A stretch of 64,000 nt of DNA. Origin: Montifringilla adamsi (taxonomy: Eukaryota > Chordata > Aves > Passeriformes > Passeridae). Location of the stretch: the NCBI GenBank assembly GCA_017590115.1, contig JAGGNK010000225.1, positions 379,896 through 443,895 of the forward strand, in the 5' to 3' direction. A model generated the notes under the pieces. The model was given only the letters and a program-made list of their open reading frames with translations, searched no databases and was not told the DNA's origin. The position numbers and the translations under genes are program-made. Below are positions 1 to 14,260 of the stretch, piece by piece (positions within the stretch are counted from its first letter, which is position 1; every line of letters starts with the position of its first letter).

Positions 1-375
1 GCAGAGCAGAGCAGAGGGGTAGAATCCTCTCCCACCTCTGCTGTCCAAGCTGCTTTGGCCCAGGACACATTTGGCTTTCTGGGCTGTGAGTGCTCATGGC
101 CAGGTCATGTCCAGCCTCTCACCCACCAGCACCCCCGAGTCGTTCTCACAGGGCTGCTCAAAATCCATTCTCTTCTCAGCGTATGTTTGTCCTTGGGATT
201 GCCCCAGTCCAGGTGCAGCACCTTGCACTTGGCCTTGTTTAGCTTCATGCATCAGCCCACCTCTCAGTTGTCCCTTCCCTCCAGAGTGTCAACTGCACCA
301 CACAGCTCAATGTTGTCAGCAAACTTGCTGAGGGTTCTCTCAATCCCGCTGACACTGAAAAAATGTTAAACCGTG
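1..375 (-). repeat. CR1 LINE fragment, cut by the window edge
   Basis: The reverse complement matches the avian CR1 family as I know it: blocks such as ccaggtgcagcaccttgcac, ttggccttgtttagcttcat and gtcagcaaacttgctgaggg in the expected order. The copy is diverged and has no open frame. It continues to the left of position 1. Confidence 0.75.
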
Positions 376-3300
376 AGAAACTCCACTCACATCATGCTAC
401 ATGCAGGATTTTGCCTTAAAGCTCCTCCAGGTGTCATTTCCTCCAAGTTTGTTAGAGAAGTAGCAATAAGCATCTCATGTGCTGCCAGTCTTGCGTGTAC
501 ATTCTCTTCCTGTAGGACTTTGGACCTTGGAACAAAGTGTCCATACACAAATAGCCACATTTTCTTATACACTGCCATCTTACTTAGCCACCTTTTATTT
601 TTTTTTCCTTCTAATTAGTCTTCTTGAAAGATACCAGTAGTGAAGGTTGCAACACAGTAAGCCATCAGGCTACACCATAAAGAAATATTATGGATCCTCT
701 CAGGAATAGCTGCCTTTTTCTATTTCAGTTTGGTGCACACTGCACCAAAGCAAGCCACCAGAGAATTACAGATCCCACTTTGCCACCTTCAAAGTTTATC
801 TGGAGGCAACATGTCATAGTGTCCCTCAGAAACTTCTGCATTAATTGCAGTCACAATACCCTTCAGCAATGTTGTGAACACATTGTTGTTCAGATATATT
901 TAGCCACAACTGAGCCCAGAAGATTCTATCACTTTTGTGAGACCACCCTGGGGATGCACTCTGGATTGCCTGAGCCAAATTCCTCCTGCTGTGTTGAAGG
1001 CCTCAGAGTGCAAGACTGCACCCAGCACGTGCACACCACTGCTGGTTATCCAGGCATTCCACTGGCTGAGGGAGCATGGCAGTTCTTCAAGTGGCAATCT
1101 AAGTTAATCAGTGTACAAAGAAAAACGTGAAAGAAGCGGAGTTACCAGCATTTTGCTTACCTGAATCTGCATTAAACCCCTTAACCATTAACCACCCACT
1201 GCACACTCACTTTTAGACCAACAGAAGCTCATTAACTTCTACCTCTGTGAAGACAGTTTAATCCAACAGATTTACTGTGCATGTGTAACAAACAGTGAAA
1301 GCACCTGGTAGCACCTGGCCATCACCTGTCCATACCTCACTTCCTGTCTCTTCATCCAAAGGTCTTCCTTCCACTTGTCACTGGAAAAACAGCAGGGTCT
1401 TCGGCAGGATACTTTTTACATGTTTTGTGGGCACAGTCCAGCTGCTAGCACCAAGCATCAAGAAGGGAATTTTTTTCAGCAGAATTTTCCAGGTGGTGGA
1501 AATGCATTCCCAGAATACCTGGTGAAAAGCAAGTTCCTCTACACCTCACCCATGATGTCACTTATCTCTTACTAACCTGCACTATCCTGCATTGATGTCC
1601 TAAAAACAGAACGCACTGCTGTTCCCTAGATACCACTTTTCGGAGGGATTTGGCTTTTTCCTTTTTCTCACGTTCCTTTGGCAGAACTCCCATCTTCTCC
1701 AATTGGGATCTTTCACTTTCATAATATAGGGACTTTATTAGCTTTAGTTTTCTGGTCTTGTCATTTTAAAACCTCTTGAACAGAAAAACTTCACATCTGA
1801 CAAGCCTGTCTTAAAAGATGCATATTCTTGGATTCATACTTCATTCTAGATGAACTTTAAAACAAAACAATGCGGTAAGCAGACCTTACTGGTGAAATTT
1901 TGCATGCAAAATAAATTATTTCAGGCCAAATTGTGCCTTGGAATTGAAGCTCAGGAAAATGACTTCCAAAAGGCTCTCCAAAATGGCTCTAAGATTGTAG
2001 GCTTTCAGTCCTACTATATTGAGATTAAATGAACACATGGTTCAAGTCAAGCTTGCTTTTAAATACATTCCTGAGCAGGGAAGGACTTACTTAAGCAATT
2101 GTTTAAATGTTTTCCTGAAACACAACCCCAGAAGTTAGGAGGGTATCACAGCATCTATTTCTTGGTCAGCTGATTGGTACTCTGCTAATCAAAATGCAGC
2201 ACAGGTGCATGGGAACTCCCCAGATATGCAGATACTCATATGTGAAAAAACATGACATACAGCTTGTGCTTTTTTTATACAACATGCTTTGAAATGTCAC
2301 ACAAATTGTTTTCATTTGATTAAAGAAAAGAGTCGACTTTGCAGAAAACAATTTATTAAATACATAGGACTTTGTTGCTACACCTAATTACAGAGAAAAT
2401 ACTGTGAATAAAGCATGCACTTACCACAGACATAATGACTATTTGGATTTATTTTAAATGGTCTTTATTTCTGTAAGTTAAGGCTGTACCAATACAAATT
2501 TTAAAAATCAAAAATACAAAGTCACACTACAATAGTAGCAAACATTGTACAGACACTGAAACCAATCTCTAATGCAGCAGAACCAGACTTCTTAAAGATT
2601 ATCATAAGAGAATAAAAATGGAGGTGAAGTGCAATAAAGATCTGAATATTTCTGGAATTCACAGACCAGTAACAGTGAATGTCATACTCCAATTAGCACA
2701 AGCAGAATCCATTCTTTTCAAAAGTCTAATTATCTGACAACTAAGCAAGAGAGAAAACTCATAAATACCACCTTAAAAAAAACCCGCTTGTTTTTTTTTT
2801 TATTTTCTTCTTATTGAGGGCACTTCTGTACTCAAATACTTAAAGAATATTTTTCAAGAAGACATTGTGGCAGACAACAGTACAACACACATTTGTTTAG
2901 TCTATCCCCATTAAAAAATAGTGGAGTGTCTTGAAGAAGAAAAATACATCACAACAAAACAAAACACTTTTTAACTGACACAAATAACAGACAACGTTGT
3001 TGACCATATCGGTCTTCACCAGCAAAGGAATGTATGAAGTTTGCTTCTTAAAAATATGCTGCAGGCATGGCAATATGACATTCACATGGGTCAAAACTTA
3101 TCCAAGTGATGAGCTGATGAGTAAAAAAATTACCAGCCCCAGAAACACCATTTGATCTGAGGTTCAAAGTAGGTTATGAAATCCTTCTTCATTTACAGCC
3201 ACAAAGCCTTTTTGCTTGTTTTTCTCCTGATACTGTGCAAGTACAAAAATAGGGTAATTTGAGGACAGTGGGGCCAAACAGTTAATTGAAAAGTTGGACT

Positions 3301-4754
3301 AGTTGACAATGTTGCTCACATTTTCAGAAAATGATCCTGTAATTTTCCTTCCCCCCAGATTTCTAGATTTGCAGAGCTTAATGCATTAAAATAGATCAAA
3401 ATATTATTTCTCCCTAGTAAATTTCTGTTCAGTTAATCTCACAAATGCAGGAGCAAGAGATCTGTGTAAGAAGGTGCCCTGTGTACAGGCAACTGCATTT
3501 CGAGTTGATGATACATAGCACTCCTCACACTAAAATCTCTGCCTTAAATAGCTGATTACAGCTGGGGCTTGCAAAGGGGCTAACAAGAGCTAGGTCCCAA
3601 ATTCCATTGGGGTTTAGATAGATAATTCTTTCCTGGATCCTTTCAGCACCATAGGCTAAGCTACATTTAAAAGGAAAAAGGAAAGCTGGTCCTGCAATAT
3701 AATGCACATCAGAAAAAATGTAATTACAGGACTGACAGTATGTACACTGAAGGAATCACTGTGATTGGAAGGTGGTATCTAAACCAGCACACCATTAATG
3801 TAGTCTCATTTGCATCTTGAAACTGATGAATTGTGGTGAAAAGCAAACAAATGCAACTTGAGACTGACATGCCACAGGCAGCAGGCTAGATCAGGTCTGC
3901 ACCTATAGAACCCTTACTGCATTTCCAGTGTGCAAACTAGGAATAAAGGATGTTGATGGCTTTTCTGACTCAAATCTAAGCTGGGGATAATGCAGATATA
4001 CCTAGCTTCACAATGGAAAACAAGAAGATGGGAAAAAAACAGCTGCTGCATTACAATCTGACTGGTTTTTTGGTGAATTAGGCCAATACATAGAAGTTAG
4101 AAAGACAAGTTGGTAAGACAACTAGTGCAATGGTGAGACCACTGAGACTCTGATCTACTCATAAATAGAAGAAATGTAGGATGTAAGACCACGCCTTGAA
4201 TGTTTAATATTAGGGCCACACAGGCAGGAGCTCTGTGGAGTGAAAACTCTTCACTCATACTAGTGGAAGCACATTTTCATGTGTAAATGGCTACTAGACA
4301 ACCAAAACAGTGGACAACTGCACAGTAACTGGTCCCAGCTGGCCCCTCATCTGGTAAAGCAAGTCTGAAGAATCTTCCAGTTTTTAAAGGACAATTACAG
4401 GACCTAACATTTCTGAAGAGAGCCCTATTCCCTCCAACTGATGGAAACTGAGGTGCTGCAAAAGGCTTCACAATATTCTGTCACTTGAGGAAGGTTTTAA
4501 TCTTCAGCAGGGGTTTTCAATTCATCGGGTTTTGGAGGACCAACTTGCAACCCTACTACACAGGATGGTTTTCAGTGTATTCTGTATGCTTCCTTTAATA
4601 TTGCCTTTTGTAAATGTCCTGGGTATCACTAAAAGGAACAACTACATTGAAAAATCTGGCATAAACATTAACTTTTGAAAGTATTTTCCATCACAAGGCC
4701 TGTCAATTTTTCTGCTTGCAGACAGAGATGACTTCAGACCAATACTTCTAAGGA
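376..4754. other. Non-coding AT-rich stretch, no gene seen
   Basis: No open frame here has a recognisable protein family, and those present are short. TTTATT hexamers (AATAAA on the minus strand) cluster at 2343-2470, which could be the end of a minus-strand transcript reaching this far. There is no other support for that. Confidence 0.5.
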
Positions 4755-5424
4755 TGAACCCAATGTACTTGTCCCAGACTGCATGGCAAGATGTATTCTA
4801 TATGCCATCTGTATGGCAGTTGTCTTCTGTTAAGTGAGCAATTGTCCTTATCTCTTCCACACCCACTCCTCCCTCCAGGGGGACATCTGCTATGGAATGT
4901 CACTGCATGACTGATAAGAACTACAGCATCCCATTGTGAGATGCTCAGCCCAGAGGGAGGAGCCAAGCATTCCTACCCAGATACAATCTTGAGATTCTGG
5001 ACACCAGCATGGCTTTCTCCACTGGATTTCCCAGAGGAACAGCTGCTGCTTCTTCTTCCACTGATCTTCAGAGGAAGACTACACCCTTTTCTACAGGACC
5101 CCTGCTCCACCAGAACCACACCTGACACTCCAGGAGGACTGCAGCCACATTTCCAATTGGACTGCTACCAACACCGTGACCAACAGCGTGTCAGGTTGTG
5201 TTCTGACACTGTCAGTGTTGTTTTAGTTTACTGCATTGGTTATTTTATCTTTTTATTTTCTTCTCTAGTACAGAACTGTTATTCCTGCTTCCATATTTGT
5301 TGCCTGAGAGTCCCTTAATTCGAAATTGATAGCAATTTGGAGGGGGGGTGGGGTGCTCACATTCTCCATTTCAGGGGAGCCTCCTGCCTTCCTTAGCAGG
5401 CACCTGTATTTCCAAACCAAGACA
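4755..5424 (+). mobile_element. ERVL-type solo LTR
   Basis: This block of about 670 bp matches an abundant avian (songbird-type) endogenous retroviral LTR that I recognise from memory. Landmarks in order are: TGAACC at the start, ccctccagggggacatctgc, gagatgctcagcccagaggg, a degenerate TATA box (cagataca, about 4978), ggacaccagcatggctttct, gcagccacatttccaattgg, a degenerate polyadenylation region before gaactgttattcctgc, and tccttagcaggcacctgt near the end. It ends near AAGACA. No internal retroviral genes flank it, so it is a solo LTR. I could not find a clean target-site duplication, so the ends may be off by several bases or slightly truncated. Confidence 0.62.
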
Positions 5425-8400
5425 GTACTCTTATTTTCCCCAATCATGCAGTTTTTCTCATAACTTGTTATTTTGATTTGAAAAGTCTTTTCAAGACAGC
5501 TTATATGTCTCAACAGAGATGGAAAACTGGTGGCCAGTCTCTTCTTTTTTCCATAGAAAATATTATCTTAAAGACCAGCCTAGGTACAGTGAACCATGCC
5601 TGGTGGCTGGGAAATCCACCAGAGGTATCTCACATTTCCCTCTTGCCTGTTTTTTGTATGAGTACAGTATGATACAATTTCAGCCTGTCAGAATCTCACA
5701 CAGATCAAAACAAATGCATATGCTTGTGTGCATTTGCAATATTGCCAGATTTTAGGCAGAAGGTAGAAGAGAAATGCAATGTCAGAATTTTGATAAACAG
5801 GGCTTGTCTGCCATGGGCGCAGTTGGAAAGAAAGAGATCAAAAATCTTGGGCTTGACTTTCATCCAAGTCTCATTTGGCAGCAATGTGTGGCTTCTGTAG
5901 AGGCAGAGCAGAGACTGGAATCCACCACTTGACCAGGCTGACACTTGTTTACAAGAACCAGCTCACAACTGCTATGAGAACTAACAGTTTCTTATGGTAA
6001 TCAGAGGACTGCTTTAATTAAATGGTGTTTTACCATGCTCCAAAATTACTTGAGCAGGCCTGACTGTTCATTAGATCCATTACCAATGGGAACATTTTGG
6101 TGCTACACATTCCCTCATACCCCTCACACTTGGTGGACTGCTGCTGCAGGAGGCGTGACAGGGGAAGATGGCTTCCTTTCAGCTTTATTAAAGGTTTTCC
6201 AAATTAAAATCAATGAGAAGACATTTGAAAGAAAGATGGAGAGTTAAATATTTTTTCCTTTTACTTCTTTTTTTAAGCTTCAAGCTGGTAAGTGATAATC
6301 TGTGCAGACAAGATATTAGAAATTTGGCACATCCCATCTACAACATATTGATTCCTTCTACAGAAGGCACTAAATACTGGCATAAACCAAGAAATGATCA
6401 GCAGAATGCAGTTTTAGTATGACACACAAAAATCCTGCTAACTGGCACAGCTTCATAGTACAATTTTCACTTACCTAAAATGGTGGTGATAATAGCAGCA
6501 ATGGTTAGGATTTTTACAAGTACCACGTAAACATACAAATGTCAGAACATCTAGAAGACATGCAAAATTTCAAGAGCAACATCACTGAATCACACAGTGC
6601 ATAGAATTATTGTTATTATTATTATTATTATTATAATTATTATTATGCAAGACAGTGTAATATTTTTAATAAACAAAATATTTTTTAAAACCTACAACCA
6701 GTTTTACAAACTGTTCTTAAAAAAAAGTTGTTAAAGTCAGTGAGTGAGTGTTAACCTTTTAGAGGTTTAACTCTAAGAATGAATTGGTCACTATGGAGAA
6801 ATCACAGGTGGAAATTTAGTTATACTTAAGCAAAATGTGTTTGTCAACTGCTGTTTTGGAAGAAACTGTGCTAATCTTGTCAATTTACAAAATGGCAAAA
6901 AATACATTCACATTAAAAGATTAAAAAGATTAAACATTGCATGCAGGCAAAGACAAAATCCTTGTGTTAGCTGTTTCTCCTAGCACTGTTCACCATGAGA
7001 CCAAGGGCTGTCATAGCAAAAATGCTTTTCAAAGGCAGAGTTAATGCCTGCAGATAATTGAAACAAATGGAAAAGATTTTCTAATTCTGGTGTAAATCAA
7101 AGTAGGATATTAAGGGATAAGGATTACGCTTGCCTTCTTTAGAAAAAAGGACAAAAACTTCCCTTGTGTTTGCCAGGCTTTTCCACTGCTTTTCCACTGC
7201 TCTTCGTTGTACTTGGATATTCTGCCACTTCTTTTTCTTCCAGTATTGAGTAGCTTTTCTGCCCAGACAGGTCTGAAGATGAATCCTGAGATGGATGGGC
7301 CACATGGACAAAAACAAGCACAACAACGCTTCTATGGCCAAGTGATGTCACCTCCTGCACACCTCAGACTCATTTCCAGTGGGGCTAGTCATGTGCCGGG
7401 GGGGCAAGTGCAGGAACAGCCCGAGCTTGGTGGAAGCAGAGGCATGGGCACACACTTCTCACAGCACTCTGCAGAAGTGGCACCAAATTCTCTATGGCAG
7501 CAGCATCACCCAGCTTGCAGGTACTGCCATAAATAGGTGCAAAATCAGACTCTCACCATTTCCTCCCCAGACAGCTTTCAGATTTCATTAAAACATTTCA
7601 TTTCATATTTTGTCTGCACATCTCTGAAAGCCTTGGATACTTCTGCACCTGCATTTCACATCCATGCTCCCAGCCTTGTGCAGAGGAACCCAGTCTTTCA
7701 AGCTGCTCACAGAGAAAGCTCCTGAAGAAGACAAAACTTACAAGATCTGAATCACAGGTACCAGGCAGAAAACAAAGGTCTCCACAAAGTGACTGGCACT
7801 GCAATCATTGTTCAGTGTGCCTTTAGCCTTAGAGACACTAGGATATTTGTCTCCATAAACAAAAGTTATCAAAATCAATTTGAAGCCATTTAGTCTTGAT
7901 CCCTGACTTCTGTATCCACCACTGAAGATAGTCAGGCAATGTCTTCTGCATCGGTTTGTTTTCAGGCTGGAAATTTACATATAAGAAGTTTATTAAATGC
8001 GTGATAGTAGAAAAGAAAGAGGAATCCCAGCAGGAGCAATGTGGAACAGACCATAAAGCTACACATGATTTAGGCCAGCTGAGAACATGCTATAATGGTA
8101 ACAAGAGCAGTCTCAGCAAGATTACAACTTTTAGAAAGCAAATCAAATTCTAGGTATGAGGAATGTCAAAGTTTTATTTGTTCAGAAAAAAAAGAAAAAG
8201 AAAAAATTTTAAAAGAAAAAGAAAAGCAGCTGAAGTGGCAAAGATAGTATCTGTTAAATTAATTATTTTAAAGCATTTAGTCTTCTATTTTTTCCTAAAC
8301 ATTTTGCATTTTCTTGATGTTTTTTCCTTCACTTGACTGTTATGTTATTTTCTTGACATTTACAGACTGTATCAAACAGTAATAATCAAAAAGAACTCAC

Positions 8401-11400
8401 TAATGGATTCCTACAGCTTTGTTTAGAAGAGCTTAACACTTCTTTTCATTCCAACTGAAACTATCCCACTGAATTTCAAAGATAGCATCTACCTTACCAG
8501 TATCTCAAGTGAAAGAAACATCTTTTAATTACAAAAGATCAGATTGAAATGTGAAATGGTACTGTTTTTTCAGATAGTGATAAATGATGTCTAATGAATG
8601 CTACAAGAGCACAAGAATAAAAGATTTGGCAAAAGCATCCTAGTATCTTTGAAACAGTTAAGTCCATTTTTTAATGCACAGACAACTAATTTAGTGGCAT
8701 TTGTATAATAAAATAAATGGAGTTTTGGATGCATTGCCAACTACCATTAACCAACTGAGAGACAAAACAGAGGAAATAAATTAATTTCTTGAGACAGAGA
8801 TCCGTCAGTTCATATAACAAGAAAATTCTGTGGCAAATTCATATTTTCCCACATAAGTTCAGGAATTAAAGCTTCATATATCATCACTGCTTCAAATATG
8901 TTCCACTTGAGAGGATAGTATCAAAGTTTTCAACAAAAACAGTCTCTGGGCTGTGGGGCGTCACAGCTTTGAAGTATTTTGCCACTGTGAATGCCTCTCT
9001 GCTGCTTCCAGGAAGAGTCAAGGTGCTGGAGAACAATGGCAACAGGGCTTTGCAGGGCGACAGCCACAGTGCAGTGTGGAGGAACAGGCTGGAACCTGGT
9101 TTGCAGGAGTGCAGCTGGAAGCAGTGCAACCATGCAACTCACTGGGAGCTCAGAGAATGCGGACGTGTTCTCAGAACGGCCACTCCTTCACCAGCTGTAG
9201 TTGTGCTCCTGTGAAAGAAGTGAAGCATTGATGTCCCTGGGAGCCCTTAGCTTTCCAAAACCCTTGAAGAGATCAAGCAGAGCCTCATCTGTTTTTCACA
9301 TGCTGTCCTTTGGAAAGTATCATCATTTAATTGTGCTTAAGGCCTTGTCTCTTCTTGGCTTGCAGATGCCCAGCTGATAGGGGTGTCCTTGAAAAGCTGC
9401 CCTTGGGCTCTCTGTTTTTGGAGAATTGTGCTGCAACCTTCATGTTGGCTCTGCACAGAGCAGACAGCTGGAAGACACCAGCTATTACGGTCCACAACCA
9501 CCAAGACATGGCTCAGAGCATGGGGACCATCACCAGGAAGCATAGTACCAAGTTTCTGGCTAGGAATATAGCCATACTTTACAATGGATGGTCTCCTCTC
9601 TCCACTGTCCCTCAGCATTGACTGTAGATTCAGCACACACAGGAAAGAGGAGAAATAAGAGAAAATACATCCTGCCCCTTAAGAACAAGGACAGCAAAGA
9701 AGCCGTCTCTCCATGGTGACGTTTAGCAAAGAATCCTCATTAAAAAGAGCGGACCCATTTCCTCCCATGTTTCATAGTGAGAAGTCCTTCTCTACACTAA
9801 CCCAGAGGGATGAACTGGTTCATTTCAGGTAAATAAAATGACAATTCTGCATCCTGTAGGTTCTCTTTTTTTAACATATGTTCACACTGCCTCTGGAAGT
9901 TCAGGGAGCTGGATGGGTCTCAATGCCCTGTTGTTCATACCATGAGCTGAACTCCTCTCCATGACAGAGGGAGCCCAAAAGTTGCATACTGTTGAGGACC
10001 AGTCATCTCAGTCGTATTTCCCAGTCCATAATGTCAGTGGAGGGGCTACACAGCACACAGACATGGGCCTGGTCCTCCACACAGGCGTAAATTTAATCTC
10101 ATTTCATGACTTGAAAGCCTCTCACAAAAAACAGAAGAGGGAAGGAGAGTGCTTCCAGCATGTGAGATGCGAGCCTCCAGAGTGCTCACACACAGTATCC
10201 CATAACCCCACATATCCCATGCGAGGTGGTCCGCCCTGAGCGCATTATCCCCAAAGCACAAGGTCACTTGATGGGCAGGGCTCCCAGCCAAGAGCAGCCC
10301 TGCACAAAGCGGTCCCCCTGCCCCATGGTGCAGACACCAGGAAGGAGGAATATTTGGGGATCAGGAATGGTGAGAGGAGTGGAGCTGTTGGGGTTGGGGA
10401 AGATCAGTCAATCATAATCATTTGCAGCTAATTGTCAGATGGAATGATCAGCTCATGCACTACATGTGCTAGTCAGGTCAGTCAATTCACTTATGGGATG
10501 TACACAGACATGATGACAAGAAAGGGTAAAATATGAGCTGAACAGGAATGAACCTAGTGCAACAGGAATCTCAGTTTCCTTTATGGCTGTCTCAGTCCTG
10601 ATGGCAGCCTGGTCTCTAGAGTGACACAGCACCTGCTCTTTCTGATCCCCATCTTACCACCCCACATCACTTGTGCAAACAGCACAACAAGATTTGGTCA
10701 CAAACATCTAAGAAACAAACACACAACAGTACAACATTGCTTGAGTGTCATTCTCTACACAGCTTTCTAAGAGGGTAACAATGTTGTAGAGACAGTATCA
10801 GTCCATAGCAACTTCTAAAAAGAGCTTGAAAGTGTTGATACTATTCATAAAGGAGAACGTGCAACAGGGACACAGATTCCATTGTTAGAATTATCCTCTA
10901 TGTCAGTAGCCCCGACGGTGCTATCATAGAATTATTGCATTATGCAACTGAACAAGGTATGTGCTGTTATTTTAGATATCCCTTGGAATTTAGTTTACAA
11001 TGTAGCCTATGACAGTGTTTCATTCTCCTGCACTTAAAAACACATTTTGTTGCATAAATATATTTTTGAAAATAAAACAGGCAGTTTGTGACACCCAGAC
11101 ATCACAGACTTCAGTTTCAACTAACTGCATGAAGATGTAACATTGTGCAAAACCACAACTTCATAAATACACGCATGGATGACTTAAAAAACAGAGCTTA
11201 CACCGTCCAAAGTGTCCACAGCTCTGCCCGTCTACATGTGCAATCATGTGAACAGATCCAAATGCATGTATTGTGTACAGCTGCATCCAGATCAGTCCAG
11301 TGACATCCACATATAATCCCCATGTTTGACTCTTATTGTGGTGTCCTGAGAAGGCCACGTAGGAAAGTCAGCACTAACATTAGTGCAGACCCCTTTACAC

Positions 11401-12639
11401 TGTGTAGGCCTGTGCTTTGGCACTCAGCCTCTTATCTGAAGTTCAAGGCCAAATTTTGCTCTTGATAGCACTGAGCAAATCTCCCAAATGCCAGTAGATA
11501 ATTCTGAAGGCATCTAATACATCTACAAATGATCCAGAAGGGTCTGAATCTGCATTATCCTTTTGATGGGTTTCCAGTGGGATGCAGTAGCTGAGTCAGG
11601 TTAATGACTCTGTGATGCTGGTAGACAAACACCATTCTCTGTCTCTCCAACAGGGTCTGCACCTCAATTTTTTAGCAGATTCAGCTCAGTAAGTTGGCAG
11701 AAAATTATCTGACTTCCCACTTTTTTTGCTGTGTTTTCTGCTGGGGAGCTGCATTGAAATAATTTATTGACAAGGTTTAACATCAAGTCAAAGAAATGTG
11801 AATGGCAGGAAAAAAAGGAAGGAAAAAGAAAGGAGAAAAGCAAACCCCATTTTGGAGCCAGCTATCCTCATCTTAAGGAAATCACAGCCTCACTATAGGG
11901 CAAAAGCTCAGCTTTTACATCGGAGCATGATGTAGTCTGGAGTGCAGCCACCCACCTGCAGTGCCTCACTGTAGCCACTGCACCCAATCACCATCACACA
12001 GCCTGTGCTGGACAGGAGCAGGACAGTGTTTTGTCAGCTGCCCTTGAGTTCATGGTAAAAGGTGCTCAGTAACAAGAGACAAGGCTGGAGACCACAGTTC
12101 TTCATGTAGGCAGAGGGATAGGATGGTAAAGCTTGGCAGCACTAGCCCATGGCTTATCACCAGGGAAGGTGCACACTATCATTGTGAGCTTGCACCCTGC
12201 TGCCAAAGCAGGTGTGATACCCTCAGTCAAAACTGCAAATAACTGGTTGTCCTCTTTCACCAAACGTAAAGAGATTAGGATATGTACTCTCCTACCAGTA
12301 TTAGACAAAACTACGAGAGCAGCTTAAACACAAAGTCTCCCTCACAGACAGTTCATAACCTTTCACAGCCTTAATACAAGTGATAATTAGACAAACTGTG
12401 GTCACTCAATTCCTTTAACTGTCCACAAATAATGACTGAATAATAGGTTGTATTAAATGCCCTTCAAAACAATTAAGCTTATTTTTGTACTACATTACTT
12501 GGGTATCATATTCTGTCCCTATGTGTTTAACTTCTTCAACAAATAGTCTGAGTGGGGCTGCCCCACCAGAACTTACCAAGTCAGTCTGCCATCATCACTG
12601 CTGGAGCTACTACAGATATCACAAAGCAGAGCAAAACTA
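5425..12639. other. Non-coding stretch, no gene recognised
   Basis: Only short, unrelated open frames occur. There is an ATT trinucleotide microsatellite at about 6609-6646 and a purine-rich (A/AG) patch at about 8187-8226. Some GC-richer segments (about 7270-7530, 8940-9230 and 9330-9640) have overlapping open frames on both strands, but none resembles a known protein. Confidence 0.5.
6609..6646 (+). repeat. ATT microsatellite
   Basis: Attattattatt units interrupted by one ataatt variant make a short trinucleotide repeat. It is typical intergenic simple sequence. Confidence 0.85.
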
Positions 12640-14260
12640 TTCCTATAATCACAGAATCAGAGTATGGGTAAGGTTGGAAGGAACCACAGTGTGTCATCTG
12701 TTTCAAGCTCCATGTTCAAGAAGGGTCATCCTAAAGCATGCGGCACAGGATTGTTTCCGTATAATTCTTGCATATCTCCAGTGAGGATGAGTCTTCCTGG
12801 ACAATGTGTTCCTGTGTGTGATTAGAGAGATGCTCCAGTCCCTTAATCATCTTTGTTGCCCCCTACTGGACCTGCTCCAAAGCTCCATGTCTGTCTCTTT
12901 TGTACTGAGGAGCCCAGAACTGGACACAGCATTCCAGGTGAGGCTGCACCAGGGCTGAGTAGAGGGGCAGGATCATCTGCCCCAGCCTGCTGACAATGCT
13001 CTTCATAATGCACCCCAGGATGTCACTGGCCTTCTTGGCCACTGCTGGCTCATGGAGAGCTTGGTGTCCAGAGGACCCCCAGCTTCTTCTCTGTAGAGCT
13101 GCTTCCCAGCAGGTGCCTGGAGTTGTTCCTCCCCAGCTGCAGGACCCTGCACTTGCCTTTGCTGAATTTCAGAAGGTTCCTCTGTGCCCATCTCTCCAGG
13201 CTGCTGAGGCCCTTCTGAAGGGCTGCTCAGCCCTCTGGGCTATCGGCCACTCCTCCCAGCTTTGTGTTGTCACTGAAATTGCTGAGGAGGCCTCTGTCCC
13301 TTCATCCAAGTAATTGATGGAAAAAATAAACACGACTGGGCCCACTATTGGACCTTGGGGGACACCATGAGTCACAGGCCTCTAACTAGAGCCTGTGACA
13401 CTGATTATGACTTTGGGATCTGCTGTTCAGCCAGTTCTCAATCCACCTCCCTGTCCTCCCATTCAGTGTCTACTCTTCCTGAGTTTGCCAGACAGTGTTG
13501 AAAGCCTCACTGAAGTTGAGGTAGACAAGATTGCTGCTCTCCTCTCATCCATCCACGTAGTTGTTTAATTGTAAAAGGCAAATCAGGTTGGTCAAGCACG
13601 ATTTACTTTTAGTGCATCCATGCTGACTATCCTGATCACCTTCTCCTATGGACAGAAGTGCCCTCCAGAATGAGGCACTTCCTCACCTTTCCAGGGATTG
13701 GGGTGTGGCTAAGCGGCCAGTAATTTCCTGGGCTCCATTTTTTTCCTTTTGACCACTGGGGTAACATTTGCTTTCTTTGATCCACAGGCACTCTCCATGA
13801 CCTTTCAAAGGTGATCATGAGCAGCCTCAGCTATGGTGTCCACAAGTCTCTAAGCACTTGTGGATGCATCCCATCAGGTCCATGGACTTGTGGAAGTCTA
13901 AGTGTTCTCCAACACTTTTCCCTCCTTGACCAAGGGAAAGTCTCCCTTTCAACATTCCTCTACCCTGGTCTCCTGGGTCAGAGATCCCTGTGGGCTGGTG
14001 TTGCCAGTAAAGACCATTGCAAGGCAGTGTTCAGTAATTCTGCCTTTTCTACATCCTCTGTTTCCAGGGTCCCTCCTTCATTTAGTAACAGGCCCATATA
14101 ATCCTTCCTTTTCCTTCTGTTATTGATGTATTTACAGACATTGTTCTTGTTGTCCTTGATGTCCTTGGCCAGATTTAATTCCAGCTGGGCCCTGGCCCTC
14201 GTGGCCCTCGTGATAATATTGAGGCTATCACAATAAGCACACACATTTCAATGCTTATTC
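12640..14260 (-). repeat. CR1 LINE, 1.6 kb, 3' part with decayed reverse transcriptase
   Basis: The minus strand carries the 3' part of a CR1 non-LTR retrotransposon. The 3' end at about 12645 shows the family signature (reverse complement of tcacagaatcagagtatggg followed by aaggttggaaggaacc). Moving up the element, blocks of the reverse transcriptase frame are readable but broken by frameshifts and stops: GVPQGPIVGPVVF and INYLDEGTE (about 13290-13365), FERSWRVPV and GNYWPLS with IPGKVRK (about 13690-13815), and NLAKDIKDNK with INNRRKRKDYMG, LLNEGG and AEKAELLNT-like residues (about 14010-14200). The copy is 5'-truncated, as most CR1 copies are, and cannot be active. It lies 2.8 kb beyond the KIAA1958 stop codon, in the same orientation as the gene. 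Confidence 0.88.

Noticed and set aside
2340..2475. 3' end of KIAA1958 or of INIP at the clustered AATAAA signals on the minus strand
   Set aside because: The signals alone are weak in AT-rich DNA, the distance from the KIAA1958 stop is nearly 15 kb with a CR1 in between, and no INIP coding sequence is present. INIP should also be on the opposite strand.
8884..9640. GC-richer patches with open frames on both strands, considered as a retrocopy or small gene
   Set aside because: No translated frame resembles a known protein, there is no poly(A) tail or splice structure, and both strands are equally open.
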